Assembly (NCBI GenBank): GCA_020853705.1 | Contig: JADYYK010000109.1 | Location: 1 to 54,862, forward strand | Direction: 5' to 3' | From: Deltaproteobacteria bacterium | GTDB lineage: Bacteria; Myxococcota_A; Polyangia; Haliangiales; JADYYK01 | DNA length: 54,862 nt | Part shown: in pieces, positions 40,224-54,279 of the stretch | How the letters are laid out: every line of letters begins with the position of its first letter | Numbering within the stretch: the first letter of the stretch is position 1 | The notes under the pieces: generated by a model | What the model was told of the DNA's origin: nothing | What the model saw: the letters and a program-made list of their open reading frames with translations, nothing else | Databases searched by the model: none | Translations under genes and position numbers: made by a program

Positions 40224-41099
40224 CTAACGGCGGGGCAGGGCGGCGCGCAGGGCGGCCGCGAGGGCGTGGTCGAGGCGACGCTCGGTGTCGCCGGTGCGCG
40301 TGGGCGCCGAGACCAGGTGCAGGGCGCAGTCGGGATCGTGGGGCACGCGGGCGTGGACCAGGGCGCGGCGCTCGGTGGGGGACAGCATGAAGTCGAGCAT
40401 GGCGCCGACGCCGAAGCCGGCCAGCACCAGCGCCTTGACCGAGGCCAGGCTGCCGGTGACTGCGTAGGCGGGGGCGTCCTTGCGGATCATCGAGCCCTGG
40501 CCGGGCAGCGCCTCGATCTCGACGATGGGCAGCTCGCGCACGGCGTCCTCGGTGGTGGCGCGGCCCAGGCTGGGGAAGCGGTCCTTGCGGCCCCAGAAGC
40601 GCAGGGTGTAGGGGCCCAGGCGCTCGGCGCGGGCGACGCCGTCGGGCGGGCCCGACCAGGCCACGATGGCGCAGTCGAGCTCGCTGGTGGCGACCCGGCG
40701 CAAGAGCTCGAGGGTGCGCGCGGTGGTCAGCTTGATGGCCAGCTCGGGGAAGGCGCGGCGTACCGGAGTCAGCACGCGCGGGAGCAGGAAGGTGGCCACG
40801 CTGTCGACGGTGCCGACGCGCAGATCGTGGTAGCGCTGCGCGGCGGTGCGGCCGACGTCGCGGGCCAGCTGCTGCGCGGCCTCGAGCAGGGCGCGGGCGC
40901 GCGGCTCCAGGGCGCGGCCGGCGGCGGTCAGCACCAGGCCGCGGCCGCGGCGGTCGAACAGCGGGGTGCCGAGCTCGTCCTCGAGCAGGCGCAGGCTGTG
41001 GCTGAGCGCCGGCTGGGTCAGGTGCAGCACGCGGCTGGCGGCGCCCATCGAGCCGGTCTCGACGATGCGCAGGAAGACCTCGAGGCGGTCGAGATTCAT
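40224..41099 (-). CDS. LysR-family transcriptional regulator
   Basis: 291 aa. The N-terminal winged helix is canonical: MNLDRLEVFLRIVETGSMGA, then SRVLHLTQPALSHSLRLLED and ELGTPLFDRRGRGLVLTAAG. The C-terminal substrate-binding domain reads DLRVGTVDSVATFLLPRVL and so on. It is divergent from the VHEWGTFT lipoprotein gene and a T-N11-A box lies between them, so that gene is a likely target. Effector unknown. Confidence 0.92.
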   Translation of the reverse strand: MNLDRLEVFLRIVETGSMGAASRVLHLTQPALSHSLRLLEDELGTPLFDRRGRGLVLTAAGRALEPRARALLEAAQQLARDVGRTAAQRYHDLRVGTVDSVATFLLPRVLTPVRRAFPELAIKLTTARTLELLRRVATSELDCAIVAWSGPPDGVARAERLGPYTLRFWGRKDRFPSLGRATTEDAVRELPIVEIEALPGQGSMIRKDAPAYAVTGSLASVKALVLAGFGVGAMLDFMLSPTERRALVHARVPHDPDCALHLVSAPTRTGDTERRLDHALAAALRAALPRR

Positions 41100-41130
41100 A
41101 GACGGATTTTATGGCTGCCCATGCAAAACA

Positions 41131-41145
41131 ATCATTGGATTTGAT
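41131..41145. promoter_or_regulatory. T-N11-A LysR-type box
   Basis: ATCA-TTGGATT-TGAT: a 4-bp inverted repeat with the T-N11-A spacing used by LysR regulators, in the 72-bp gap between the divergent lysR gene and the lipoprotein gene. The gap is AT-richer than its surroundings. Binding is inferred. Confidence 0.55.
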
Positions 41146-42414
41146 AGGGCGGTGGGCAGAGCATCGGGGACATGAACAACACGCGGTCAGGGACAGGGGC
41201 GGCGGCGGCCGGGCGGGCGCGGGCGCGGGCGGGGACGCTGGCGGCGACGGCGACGGCGGCGGTGGCGGTGCTGGCGCTGGTGGGGTGCGGGGCCGAGCGA
41301 CCGGGCAACGGCGCCTCCAGCGTTCACGGCCTGGTGGTGCACGAGTGGGGCACCTTCACCTCGCTGCAGGGGTCGGATGGGCGCGTCATGGACGGGCTGC
41401 ACCACACCGAGGAGCTGCTGCCGGCGTTCGTGCACGGGCGGCTGGCGTCCGGTGATGGGCTGCACAAGTCGATGGAGGCGCTGCCCGAGGCGGTGACCCA
41501 GAAGCTCGAGACCCCGGTGATCTACTTCTATGGTGACGTGCCGCGCGCCACTGTGGACGTCGAGTTCCCGGGTGGCGTGATCTCGGAGTGGTACCCGGCG
41601 GCGACCATGATGGCGCCCGCGGTGGGCTCGCTGACGCGGATCGCGGAGGGCCGCATGACCTGGGACGTCGGGCTGCGCGAGCTGGACGCGGTCAAGCCGC
41701 CGTCGGTGCCGGCGACCAGCGTGTGGGCGCCGTCGCGCAACGTGGCGTCGCTGGGCGTGCGCGCGGAGGGTGGCGGCGCGGCGGGGGCGACGCGCGAGGA
41801 CGAGGGCTTCATCTTCTATCGCGGCCTCGGCCGCTTCGAGCTGCCGCTGAAGGTCGAGACCATCGCGGACGGCATGCTGCGGGTGTCGAACGGCTCGGCG
41901 GAGGATATCCCGGCGGCCTTCCTGCTGCATGTGCACGCCGCCGGCGGTGCGGTGACCGAGCTCGGGCGCATCCCGGCAGGCGGCAGCGTGATCGCGTCGC
42001 CGACGCCGAAGGAGCGCGACGCCGCGCTGTATGCAGAGCACGCGGGTCAGGTCCTGCGGCGCGCGCTGGAGGCCACAGGGCTGTACGCCGACGAGGCCAA
42101 GGCGATGGTCGACACCTGGCAGCGCAGCTACTTCCAGAGCTACGGGCTGCGCGTGCTGTATGTGGTGCCGCGGGCGTGGACCGATCGACTGCTGCCGATG
42201 CGGGTGACGCCGGCCCCGACCGAGCTCGTGCGCACGCTGGTCGGGCGGGTCGAGGTGCTGACCGCCGCCGAGGAGCTCGACATCCTCGGCCGGGTCAAGG
42301 CGGCGGCGCGCGCCGGGCAGCCGCTGGCACCGGCGGAGTTCGGGCGCTTCGCGGAGCCCAAGCTGCGGCGCGCGCTGGAGCTGATGCCGGCGGATGATCC
42401 TGCGCTGCGGCAGT

Positions 42415-44312
<1,898 letters not shown>

Positions 44313-44316
<4 letters not shown>

Positions 44317-44879
44317 TTCGCCAGGTCCCCCGTCGCCGCCACGATGCTGGCCAGGGTCGCGGCGTTGTCGCAGGTGGCCTGGTCGGCGCGCTGCTGGTCG
44401 CTCGGGCAGACCAGGTTGTAGCACTCGGGGCTGGTGGCGGGCTCGATGCGGACCAGCCCCTCGACCTCGATGATGCCGAGGCCCGACAGGCGCTCCAGGT
44501 TGGCGTCGATGGCGCTGGGCGCGCAGCTGGCGGCCTCCACGCTGGTGCCGCTGGCGGGCTCGACCTTGGCGACGCGCTGGGTGAACTCGGCCAGGCGCTC
44601 GGCGGCCACCACGCGGGCGGCCTCGACCACGCGGCGATCATCGTCGTTGCAGGGCAGGTTGTAGCACTGCAGGGCGCTGGCCGGCGCGTGCTCGACCAGC
44701 TGGCCGACGCGGAACACGCTGAGGTCGCGCAGCCGGGCCAGGTTGCTGTCGATCTGGGCCACCGCGGCCTGGCCGCGCGCCACCGGTTGGTCGTCGACCA
44801 CGTCAGGGCTCGCGGCGCAGCCGGCGATCAACGCCAGCGAGGTCAGCGGCAGGGCCAGCAGTCTCTCGAGCAGCTTCAT
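44313..44879 (-). CDS. Lipoprotein with two tandem CYNLxC domains, probable MNIO substrate
   Basis: 188 aa from the ATG at 44879 (a GTG codon precedes it). Signal peptide MKLLERLLALPLTSLALIAGC with Cys21 as lipobox Cys. Two copies of a domain of about 60-65 residues follow: IDSNLARLRDLSVFRVGQLV...LQCYNLPCNDDDR and IDANLERLSGLGIIEVEGLV...PECYNLVCPSDQQR. Each has CYNLxC (Cys72-Cys77 and Cys153-Cys158) after a helical region; two further Cys lie at 119 and 170. The last codons overlap the start of the DUF692 gene (GTGA), so the two proteins are made together. Not a known family to me; a modified or metal-binding surface protein is inferred. Confidence 0.8.
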
Positions 44880-44942
44880 CACGTCACCGTCCTTGTGCAG
44901 GGGTTTGTTTGGGGCTCCTGAACTTTGGATACGCCCCGGGCG

Positions 44943-44985
44943 GTGAATCGTGAATCGATATTCTCTGACAGGAACTATATATGAA
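44943..44985 (-). promoter_or_regulatory. AT-rich upstream region with tandem GTGAATC repeat
   Basis: The gap before the CYNLxC gene contains GTGAATC twice in tandem (44943-44949 and 44950-44956), then GATATTC, and an AT-rich patch with TATATAGT on the minus strand. This is the most AT-rich stretch of the neighbourhood and is the likely promoter region. A tandem operator for an unknown regulator is possible; no consensus -35 was found. Confidence 0.4.
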
Positions 44986-44996
44986 CGCTTTGCAGT

Positions 44997-45866
44997 CTAC
45001 AGGGGCCCCTTCAGGGTGTCGCAGTCGCCCACCTGGCCGTGGTCGAAGCCGCGCTTGAACCAGCGCACGCGCTGGGCCGAGGTCCCGTGCGTGAACGACT
45101 CCGGCACCACCTCGGCGCCGGCCTTCCTGGCCAGGGTGTCGTCACCGATGGCGGCCGCCGCGTTCAGCCCCTCGTCGAGATCGCCGGCCTCCAGTAGATC
45201 GCGCTGCGCGGCGCCGTGGGCCCACACCCCGGCCAGACAGTCGGCCTGCAGCTCCTGGCGCACCGACCACTCGCTGGCGGCGGCGCTGCGCTTGCCGGCG
45301 CTCTCGATGTGCTGCGCGAACGCGGCGTCATAGCCGAGCAGGTTCTGCACGTGGTGGCCGAGCTCGTGCGCGATGACATAGGCCTGCGCGAAGTCGCCCG
45401 GCGCGCCCAGCCGCGCGCTCAAGGCGCGGAAGAAGTCGAGGTCCAGATATACCTTCTGATCCGGCGGGCAGTAGAACGGCCCGATGGCCGAGCTGGCATA
45501 GCCGCAGCCCGACTCGGTGCCGCGCGAGAACAGCACCATCTTGGCGCGCACATAGCGCTGGTCTTGGGCCTCGAAGAGCTGGGTCCAGGCGTCCTGGGCG
45601 TCATCCAGCACGAAGGCCATGAACTGCACCAGCTTGGCATCGGGATCGGTCCCGCTGGGCGGGCTCTGGGTCTGGCCGCCGCCAGCGCCGCCGCCCGAGT
45701 CGTCCGAGCCGCCCAGCTCGCTCAGGTAGTTGCGGCCGAAAAACAGCCCGATCAGCACCAGGATGAGGCCGCCCGCGCCCAGCTTGGCGCCGCCGGGCAT
45801 GCGCCGCCCGGGGCTGCCGCGGCGATCCTCGAGGTCCCCCGAACCCTGTCCAGGTTGCCACTTCAC
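44997..45866 (-). CDS. YpfJ-family neutral zinc metallopeptidase-like protein
   Basis: 289 aa from a GTG at 45866, close to the usual 287. Gly-rich cytoplasmic N-terminus, one membrane helix (LGAGGLILVLIGLFFGRNYL), Gly-rich spacer, then the domain with SGCGYASSAIGPFYCPPDQK, YVIAHELGHHVQNLLG (HEXXH) and RQELQADCLAGVWAH (third ligand region). The family is widespread and of unclear substrate. It is upstream of the CYNLxC gene, 117 bp apart, on the same strand; a functional link is possible but not shown. Confidence 0.88.
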   Translation of the reverse strand: MKWQPGQGSGDLEDRRGSPGRRMPGGAKLGAGGLILVLIGLFFGRNYLSELGGSDDSGGGAGGGQTQSPPSGTDPDAKLVQFMAFVLDDAQDAWTQLFEAQDQRYVRAKMVLFSRGTESGCGYASSAIGPFYCPPDQKVYLDLDFFRALSARLGAPGDFAQAYVIAHELGHHVQNLLGYDAAFAQHIESAGKRSAAASEWSVRQELQADCLAGVWAHGAAQRDLLEAGDLDEGLNAAAAIGDDTLARKAGAEVVPESFTHGTSAQRVRWFKRGFDHGQVGDCDTLKGPL

Positions 45867-45957
45867 CCCGCGACGATAGCCGCAAAGGCTCGCCCGGTCA
45901 GCAGTTGTGGCGCGCGCGGTCATGCCCTGTGCCCTGGGACCATGGCAGATTGCCGCC

Positions 45958-46761
45958 ATGGACGACGGCAGCCCGCAGACCGAGACCCCGGCCCCGGCCC
46001 CCGCCAGCCGCGGCGACATCCTGATGCCGCTGCCCGATCGCGACTTCGACGTCACCGAGGTCGCGGTGCCCTGGAAGCTGCTCACCGAGGCCGGCTATCG
46101 CGTGGTCTTCGCCACCGAGGCCGGCGCCACACCCGCCGCCGACCCGCTGCTGCTGACCGGTGTTCTGTTCGGCAAGCTGGGCGCCGCGCCCGAGCCCAAG
46201 GCCTTCTATGCCGAGCTCGTCGACGACCCCGGCTTCAAGGCCCCGCTGCGCTGGCGTGACCTCGACCCCGCCGCCTTCGCCGGCCTCTTCCTGCCCGGCG
46301 GCCACGCCCCCGGCATGCGCCAGTACCTGGGCAGCGCCGAGCTGCAGCGGCTGCTGGCGCGCTTCTGGGCCACCGGCCGCCCGGTCGCCGCCATCTGCCA
46401 CGGCGTGCTGGCCCTGGCGCGCGCCGTCGATCCCGCGACCGGGCGCTCCGTCCTGCATGGCATGCGCACCACCTGCCTGCCCAGGTACATGGAGCGCACC
46501 GCCTTCTTCCTGACCTTCTGGCGGCGCGGGCGCTACTACCGCACCTATCCCGCCTATGTCGAGGACGAGGTCCGCGCTGCCCTGGCCGACGCCGCCCACT
46601 TCGAGCGCGGCCCACGCAACCTGACCCGGCGCGGCACCCGCGACGATGACAGCGCCGCGTTCGTGGTCGAAGATGGTCGCTACATCTCTGCGCGCTGGCC
46701 CGGCGACAGCTATGCCATCGCCAAGCGCTTCATCCCCCTGCTGGAGAATGCCCGCCCATGA
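45958..46761 (+). CDS. DJ-1/PfpI superfamily protein
   Basis: 267 aa from the ATG at 45958. It has the class I glutamine-amidotransferase-like fold: DFDVTEVAVPWKLLTEAGYR, LFLPGGHAPGM, and the nucleophile elbow AAICHGVLALAR with Cys and adjacent His. Members include chaperones, glyoxalases and stress proteins; the large inserted segment between strands (GVLFGKLGAAPEPKAFYAEL) resembles Hsp31-like relatives. Function not specified. Overlaps the aldolase gene by 4 nt. Confidence 0.85.
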   Translation: MDDGSPQTETPAPAPASRGDILMPLPDRDFDVTEVAVPWKLLTEAGYRVVFATEAGATPAADPLLLTGVLFGKLGAAPEPKAFYAELVDDPGFKAPLRWRDLDPAAFAGLFLPGGHAPGMRQYLGSAELQRLLARFWATGRPVAAICHGVLALARAVDPATGRSVLHGMRTTCLPRYMERTAFFLTFWRRGRYYRTYPAYVEDEVRAALADAAHFERGPRNLTRRGTRDDDSAAFVVEDGRYISARWPGDSYAIAKRFIPLLENARP

Positions 46762-47477
46762 GTGACGAGAGGATGCTTCGCAAGCAGCGCCTGGCCGCTG
46801 CCTTCCGTTTGTTCGCGCGCTTCGACTTCGACGAGGGCGTGGCCGGCCACATCACGGTGCGCGATCCGGTGTTCCCGGACCGCTTCTGGGTCAACCCGCT
46901 GGGGGTCTACTTCGGCCACATGAAGGCGTCGGATCTGCTGCTGGTCGATCACACCGGCGCGGTGCTCGAGGGCAAGCGGCCGCTGAACCGGGCGGCGTTC
47001 GCGATCCACTCGCGGGTGCACGCGGCGCGCCCCGACGTCATCTCGGCGGCGCACGCGCACTCGCCGGCGGGCAAGGCGTGGTCGTCGCTGGGCCGGCTGC
47101 TCGATCCGCTGACCCAGGACGCCTGCGCGTTCTACGAGGATCACGCGCTGTTCACCAACTACAGCGGCGTGGTCAACGGCCTCGACGAGGGCGCCCAGAT
47201 CGCCGACTGCCTGGGCGGACGCAAGGCGGTCATCCTGCAGAACCACGGCCTGCTCACCGTGGGCGCCAGCGTCGACGAGGCGGTGTGGTGGTTCATCACC
47301 ATGGATCGGTCATGCCAGGCCCAGCTGCGCGCCGAGGCCGCCGGGCAGCCGGTCAAGATCCCGCACGAGGTCGCGCGTCTGACCCGCGAGCAGATCGGCA
47401 ACCCCTCGGTGGGCTGGCTCAGCTTCCAGCCGCTGTACGAGCGCGCGGTGCGCGCCGAGCCCGACCTGCTCGAATAG
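46758..47477 (+). CDS. Class II aldolase/adducin family protein
   Basis: 239 aa. Family motifs: DEGVAGHITVRDP, then ISAAHAHSPAGKAWSSLG with the HxH zinc ligands, EDHALFTNYSG, and QNHGLLTVGASVDEAVWWF with the third His. These enzymes split or isomerise sugar phosphates with zinc; some lack activity. Close in form to adducin-like proteins with no fixed substrate. Coupled by ATGA to the DJ-1 gene, suggesting joint work on a reactive carbonyl metabolite; that is inference. Confidence 0.88.
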   Translation: MSDERMLRKQRLAAAFRLFARFDFDEGVAGHITVRDPVFPDRFWVNPLGVYFGHMKASDLLLVDHTGAVLEGKRPLNRAAFAIHSRVHAARPDVISAAHAHSPAGKAWSSLGRLLDPLTQDACAFYEDHALFTNYSGVVNGLDEGAQIADCLGGRKAVILQNHGLLTVGASVDEAVWWFITMDRSCQAQLRAEAAGQPVKIPHEVARLTREQIGNPSVGWLSFQPLYERAVRAEPDLLE

Positions 47478-47530
47478 GCCGGCTCGAATCGCCCGCGCCG
47501 GCGCTGACGTGGTCCGTGTACCATCGGGCC

Positions 47531-48298
47531 GTGCGCACCGTGACCGCGACCCGCTATGTGACGCCGTTTCGCGAGGGCGGCTCGCTGCCCGCGCTGGTCG
47601 AGGCCGATGACGGGCGCCAGTATGTGGTGAAGTTCCGCGGCGCCGGGCAGGGCAGCCGCGCGCTGATCGCCGAGCTGGTGGCGGGCCAGCTCGGGCGCGC
47701 CGCCGGCCTGCCGGTGCCCGAGCTGGCGCTGGTCACGGTCGACGCCGCGCTGGGCAAGTCGGAGCCCGACCAGGAGATCCGCGAGCTCCTCGCCGCCAGC
47801 GTGGGCACCAACGTGGGGCTGGAGTTCCTGCCCGGGTCGGTCACCTTCGATCCCGCGGCAGCGCAGCCCGAGCTGACGCCGGAGCTGGCGTCGCAGGTGG
47901 TCGCCTTCGACGCCTTCATCTCCAACGTCGACCGCACGCCCCGGAACCCCAACTTGCTGAGCTTCCGCGGCGGGCTGTGGCTGATCGATCATGGCGCGTC
48001 GCTGATCTTCCTGCACGGCTGGGACGGCGGCCTCGACAAGGCAGCGTCGCCGTTCGCCGCCATCCGCAGCCATGTGCTGCTGCCCTGGGCCACCGAGGTG
48101 CCGCGCGCGGGCGCCGCCCTGCTGGCGCGCCTCGACGACGCCGCGCTGGCCGAGGCCGTCGCCGCGCTCCCGGCCGACTGGCTGGGCGAGGACAGCTTCG
48201 CGCTGGGGCCGGCGCTGCTGGCGTTCCTGAGCGCGCGGCGCGGCCACGCCGCCAGCTTCCTGGAGGAGGCCGACCGTGCCCGCACGCGCCCCGTTTGA
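47531..48298 (+). CDS. HipA-like kinase family protein
   Basis: 255 aa from the GTG at 47531. A short HipA-like kinase: YVVKFRGAG (ATP lysine), ELVAGQLGRAAGLPVPELALV, then AFDAFISNVDRTPRNPNLLS (D..R..N catalytic loop) and GGLWLIDHGASLIF (metal Asp). It lacks the HipB-binding N-terminal domain of full-length HipA. Its end overlaps the DUF3037 gene by 23 nt. HipA-like kinases of this size are often next to DUF3037 proteins. Confidence 0.82.
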   Translation: MRTVTATRYVTPFREGGSLPALVEADDGRQYVVKFRGAGQGSRALIAELVAGQLGRAAGLPVPELALVTVDAALGKSEPDQEIRELLAASVGTNVGLEFLPGSVTFDPAAAQPELTPELASQVVAFDAFISNVDRTPRNPNLLSFRGGLWLIDHGASLIFLHGWDGGLDKAASPFAAIRSHVLLPWATEVPRAGAALLARLDDAALAEAVAALPADWLGEDSFALGPALLAFLSARRGHAASFLEEADRARTRPV

Positions 48299-48680
48299 CT
48301 ACGCCATCGTGCGCGTCGTCCCGCGCGTCGATCGGCAGGAGTTCATCAACGCCGGCGCCATCGTGCACTGTCGGGTGCGCGGCTTCCTGGCGGCGCGGGT
48401 CGAGCTCGACGAGGCCCGGCTGCGTGCGCTCGACCCCGGCTGTGACCCGGGCCTGGTGCGGCGGCACCTGGAGGCGGTGGTGCGCGTCGCCGTCGGCGAC
48501 CGCGACGCCGGCCCGGTGGCCGAGCTGCCGCAGCCGGATCGCTTCCACTGGCTGGTGGCCCCGCGCAGCACCATCATCCAGCCCTCGCCGGTGCACGTCG
48601 GCCTGACCGACGATCCCGCGGCGGCGCTGGAGGAGATCATGACCTCGATGGTGCGGACCCGGGTCGCTCCCGCAGTCTGA
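48276..48680 (+). CDS. DUF3037 family protein
   Basis: 134 aa from a GTG at 48276 inside the kinase gene. Features: PFDYAIVRVVPRVDRQEFIN and AGAIVHCRV at the start, the typical DUF3037 N-terminus, and SPVHVGLTDDPAAALEEIM at the end. Function unknown. The pairing with a short HipA-like kinase is a recurring one and may be a toxin-antitoxin-like or regulatory pair. Confidence 0.85.
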   Translation: MPARAPFDYAIVRVVPRVDRQEFINAGAIVHCRVRGFLAARVELDEARLRALDPGCDPGLVRRHLEAVVRVAVGDRDAGPVAELPQPDRFHWLVAPRSTIIQPSPVHVGLTDDPAAALEEIMTSMVRTRVAPAV

Positions 48681-48727
48681 TTTGATATGCTGGCCGACCA
48701 CTCGTTTCCGATCTGGGGAGGATCTCG

Positions 48728-48997
48728 ATGAAGCTCCGCGTCGCCATTGCCCTCGTGCTGTCCGGCCTGCTGTCCGCCTGTGGGGGTAGCAGCAAGCCCG
48801 CCGCCAAGTCCGCGCCGGTGGTGGAGAAACCCGCCGCCACCCCGACCCCCAGCCCGACCGCGCCAGCGCAGCCCAGCGACCACACCTGCTGCTGCCCGCT
48901 GGCCTCGGCCGGAGAGGTCGAGTTCAACTGGACCACCCCGGAGGCCTGCGCCGAGGTCGGCAACGAGTGCTCCGAGGCGGCCAGCTGCGCGGATTGA
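48728..48997 (+). CDS. Small Cys-rich lipoprotein
   Basis: 89 aa. A strong GGGGAGG precedes the ATG. Signal peptide MKLRVAIALVLSGLLSAC, then a Pro/Thr/Ala linker and a compact C-terminal part with HTCCCPLASAGE, EACAEVGNEC and EAASCAD; six Cys after the lipobox. Disulfide-bonded surface protein is likely. No family recognised. The next gene starts 22 nt after its stop. Confidence 0.8.
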   Translation: MKLRVAIALVLSGLLSACGGSSKPAAKSAPVVEKPAATPTPSPTAPAQPSDHTCCCPLASAGEVEFNWTTPEACAEVGNECSEAASCAD

Positions 48998-49019
48998 CGA
49001 GTCGGAGTACGATGGGGGC

Positions 49020-52226
<3,207 letters not shown>

Positions 52227-52238
52227 CTGGAGAGCGAC

Positions 52239-54215
52239 GTGCGCAAGCAGTCCGATGAGGACGCGCCGACCGAGGTCGGCGCGCTCGAGCTGTCCGGAGA
52301 TGTCGAGTCGTTCCTGTCCGATGGCGACGGCGACGGCGACGGCGACGCCGTGCCCGAGCTGCCGCCGGTCCCGGTCGTGGAGGCCAGGCCGGCGGAGACC
52401 CGGCCCAGCAAGAAGACCATCGTGGTCGCGGCGGTGCCCGCGCCGGTGGGGTCGCCGGGCTCGACGGCGGTGACCGCGCCGGTGCTGACGTCGACGGCGG
52501 TGCCGCTGGCGGTGCCGACCGGCGTGGCCGGGCCGACCCAGGTGACGCCGGCGGCGGCGCAGGGGACGCCGGCGGCGGGGCAGGGGACGCCGGCGGCGCA
52601 GGGGACGCCGGCCAGGCCGATGGCGGCGGCCGAGACCAAGCCAGCCAAGGCGGCGGCGGCCGAGGTCAAGGCGGCGGCGGAGGCCAAGGCGGCGGCGGAG
52701 GCCAAGGCGGCGGCGGAGGCCAAGGCGGCGGCGGAGGCCAAGGCGGCGGCCGAGGCCAGGGCGGCGGCGGAGGCCAAGGCGGCGGCCGAGGCCAAGGCGG
52801 CGGCCAAGCCGGCCAGGGCGGCCGAGACCAAGCCGGCGAAAGCGGCCGAGACCAAGCCGGCGAAGGCGGCCGAGACGAAGGCGGCGAAGGCGGCCGAGGC
52901 CAGGCCAGCTGGGCTGCCCGCGGTGGAGGCCAAGAAGACCTTGATCGGGGTGCCCTCGCTGGGGGTGTCGGTGCCGTCGCCGATCCCGGGCATGGACGTC
53001 ATCAACCCGGTGCTGCCCGGGGTCGCCGCGGCGGCCGAGGTGCGCACCGCGGCAGGGCAGGCGCGACCGTCGTCGGAGGAGCCCGAGGAGCCGACCGGCG
53101 TGCGCCTGTCGATGCCGCTGCAGGCGCCCAGGGAGGCCCCGGCCGAGAAGGCGGCAGCGGCAGCGGCGCCGCCGGTGGCCGCACCACCCGTCCGGCACTC
53201 GACCGGCGAAGGCGTGCAGGCGGTCGACCCCGACACCCTCGACGAGTTCGTCGCCGCTGCCCGCGCGCGCCAGAAGCGCACCGCCATCGTCGTCATCGGC
53301 GCGGTCGCGGTCGCGGCGGTGGTCGCGGTGTTCTTCCTGTCGCGCAGCAAGAAGAGCAAGCCGATCAACGCCGGCCCCGAGCCGTCCGCGCTGGCCAGCG
53401 CGGGAGGTAGCGGCGCCGAGAGCGGCAGCGGCGTGCGGGTGGGCGGCGAGCCGACCTCTCCGGGTGGCGAGCCTGGTGTCGCGCCGTCGCCGGTCTCGGC
53501 GGCCGAGCCCAGCAGCAGCCCCGAGCCAGGTGCCAACGCGCTGACGTCGCCCGAACCGGTGGCGTCAGCGTCGCCCGAACCGGTGGCGCCGGCGTCGCCC
53601 GAGCCGTCGGCGTCGGCGTCGCCTGCGCCGTCGGCGTCGGCGTCGCCGAGCGCGTCGCCTGCGCCGATGGCGTCGCTGCCGCCGTCGCCAGTGGCGTCGC
53701 CTTCACCGGCCGCCTCAGCGCCGCCGTCGCCGACGCCGGTCGCGTCGAAGGAACCCAGACCATCGCCGACCAAGACGCCCAGGCCGTCGCCGACCAAGGA
53801 GCCCAGGCCGTCGCCGACCAAGGAGCCCAAGCCGTCACCGGTCGCGTCGGCGGATCCTGACAAGCGTCCACGCGGCGGCACCAGCAGCGCGGGCGACACC
53901 AAGGGAGATCTGGTCAAGCAGGGCCAGGCCGCGCTGCGCTCGGGCTCCATGGGCGAGGCCGAGGCCGCCTTCTTCAAGGCCTCGACCAGCAGCGATCGAC
54001 GCCTCGCCGCCGGCGGCTCGCTCGGTCTGGCCGACATCGCGCTGCGTCGCCAGCAGTACCGCGAGGCCGTCCGTCAGGCCCGCCGCGCCGCCGCCATGGG
54101 CGCCAGCGGCGGCCGCGCCTGGACCATCGCCGCCGAGGCCCAGTGCGCTCTCGGCGACGCCGCCGCCGCCAACGAGTCCTACGGCAAGGCGGGCTCGAGC
54201 AAGCGTTGTAACTAG
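52239..54215 (+). CDS. TPR-containing membrane protein with long low-complexity regions
   Basis: 658 aa from a GTG with GGAGAG 5 nt upstream. The N-terminus is cytoplasmic and acidic (DGDGDGDGDAVPELPP). A long Ala/Lys/Glu repeat (AAAEAKAAAEAKAAAEAK) follows, then one membrane helix (TAIVVIGAVAVAAVVAVFFL), a Pro/Ser linker (SPEPVASASPEPVAPASPEP, RPSPTKTPRPSPTKEP) and a C-terminal TPR-like domain (GDLVKQGQAALRSGSMGEAE, GLADIALRRQQYREAVRQ). The layout recalls TonB/TolA-like or gliding-motility envelope proteins of myxobacteria, but no specific homolog was identified. It follows the fused OmpA gene by 12 nt and is probably co-transcribed. Confidence 0.8.
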   Translation: MRKQSDEDAPTEVGALELSGDVESFLSDGDGDGDGDAVPELPPVPVVEARPAETRPSKKTIVVAAVPAPVGSPGSTAVTAPVLTSTAVPLAVPTGVAGPTQVTPAAAQGTPAAGQGTPAAQGTPARPMAAAETKPAKAAAAEVKAAAEAKAAAEAKAAAEAKAAAEAKAAAEARAAAEAKAAAEAKAAAKPARAAETKPAKAAETKPAKAAETKAAKAAEARPAGLPAVEAKKTLIGVPSLGVSVPSPIPGMDVINPVLPGVAAAAEVRTAAGQARPSSEEPEEPTGVRLSMPLQAPREAPAEKAAAAAAPPVAAPPVRHSTGEGVQAVDPDTLDEFVAAARARQKRTAIVVIGAVAVAAVVAVFFLSRSKKSKPINAGPEPSALASAGGSGAESGSGVRVGGEPTSPGGEPGVAPSPVSAAEPSSSPEPGANALTSPEPVASASPEPVAPASPEPSASASPAPSASASPSASPAPMASLPPSPVASPSPAASAPPSPTPVASKEPRPSPTKTPRPSPTKEPRPSPTKEPKPSPVASADPDKRPRGGTSSAGDTKGDLVKQGQAALRSGSMGEAEAAFFKASTSSDRRLAAGGSLGLADIALRRQQYREAVRQARRAAAMGASGGRAWTIAAEAQCALGDAAAANESYGKAGSSKRCN

Positions 54216-54218
54216 CCC

Positions 54219-54243
54219 CCTCGAAGCGCGCAGCGCTTCGAGG
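54219..54243. terminator. 11-bp perfect hairpin between convergent genes
   Basis: CCTCGAAGCGC, loop GCA, GCGCTTCGAGG, starting 4 nt past the TAG of the TPR protein. It lies between two convergent genes and could serve both directions. A CGTCTC microsatellite follows at 54251-54284. Confidence 0.7.
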
Positions 54244-54279
54244 AGGCTATTCCGTCTCCGTCTCCGCTTCCGTCTCCGT

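Noticed and set aside
47078..47530. Longer N-terminus for the HipA-like kinase
   Set aside because: The extra frame overlaps the well-conserved class II aldolase gene and has no family content.
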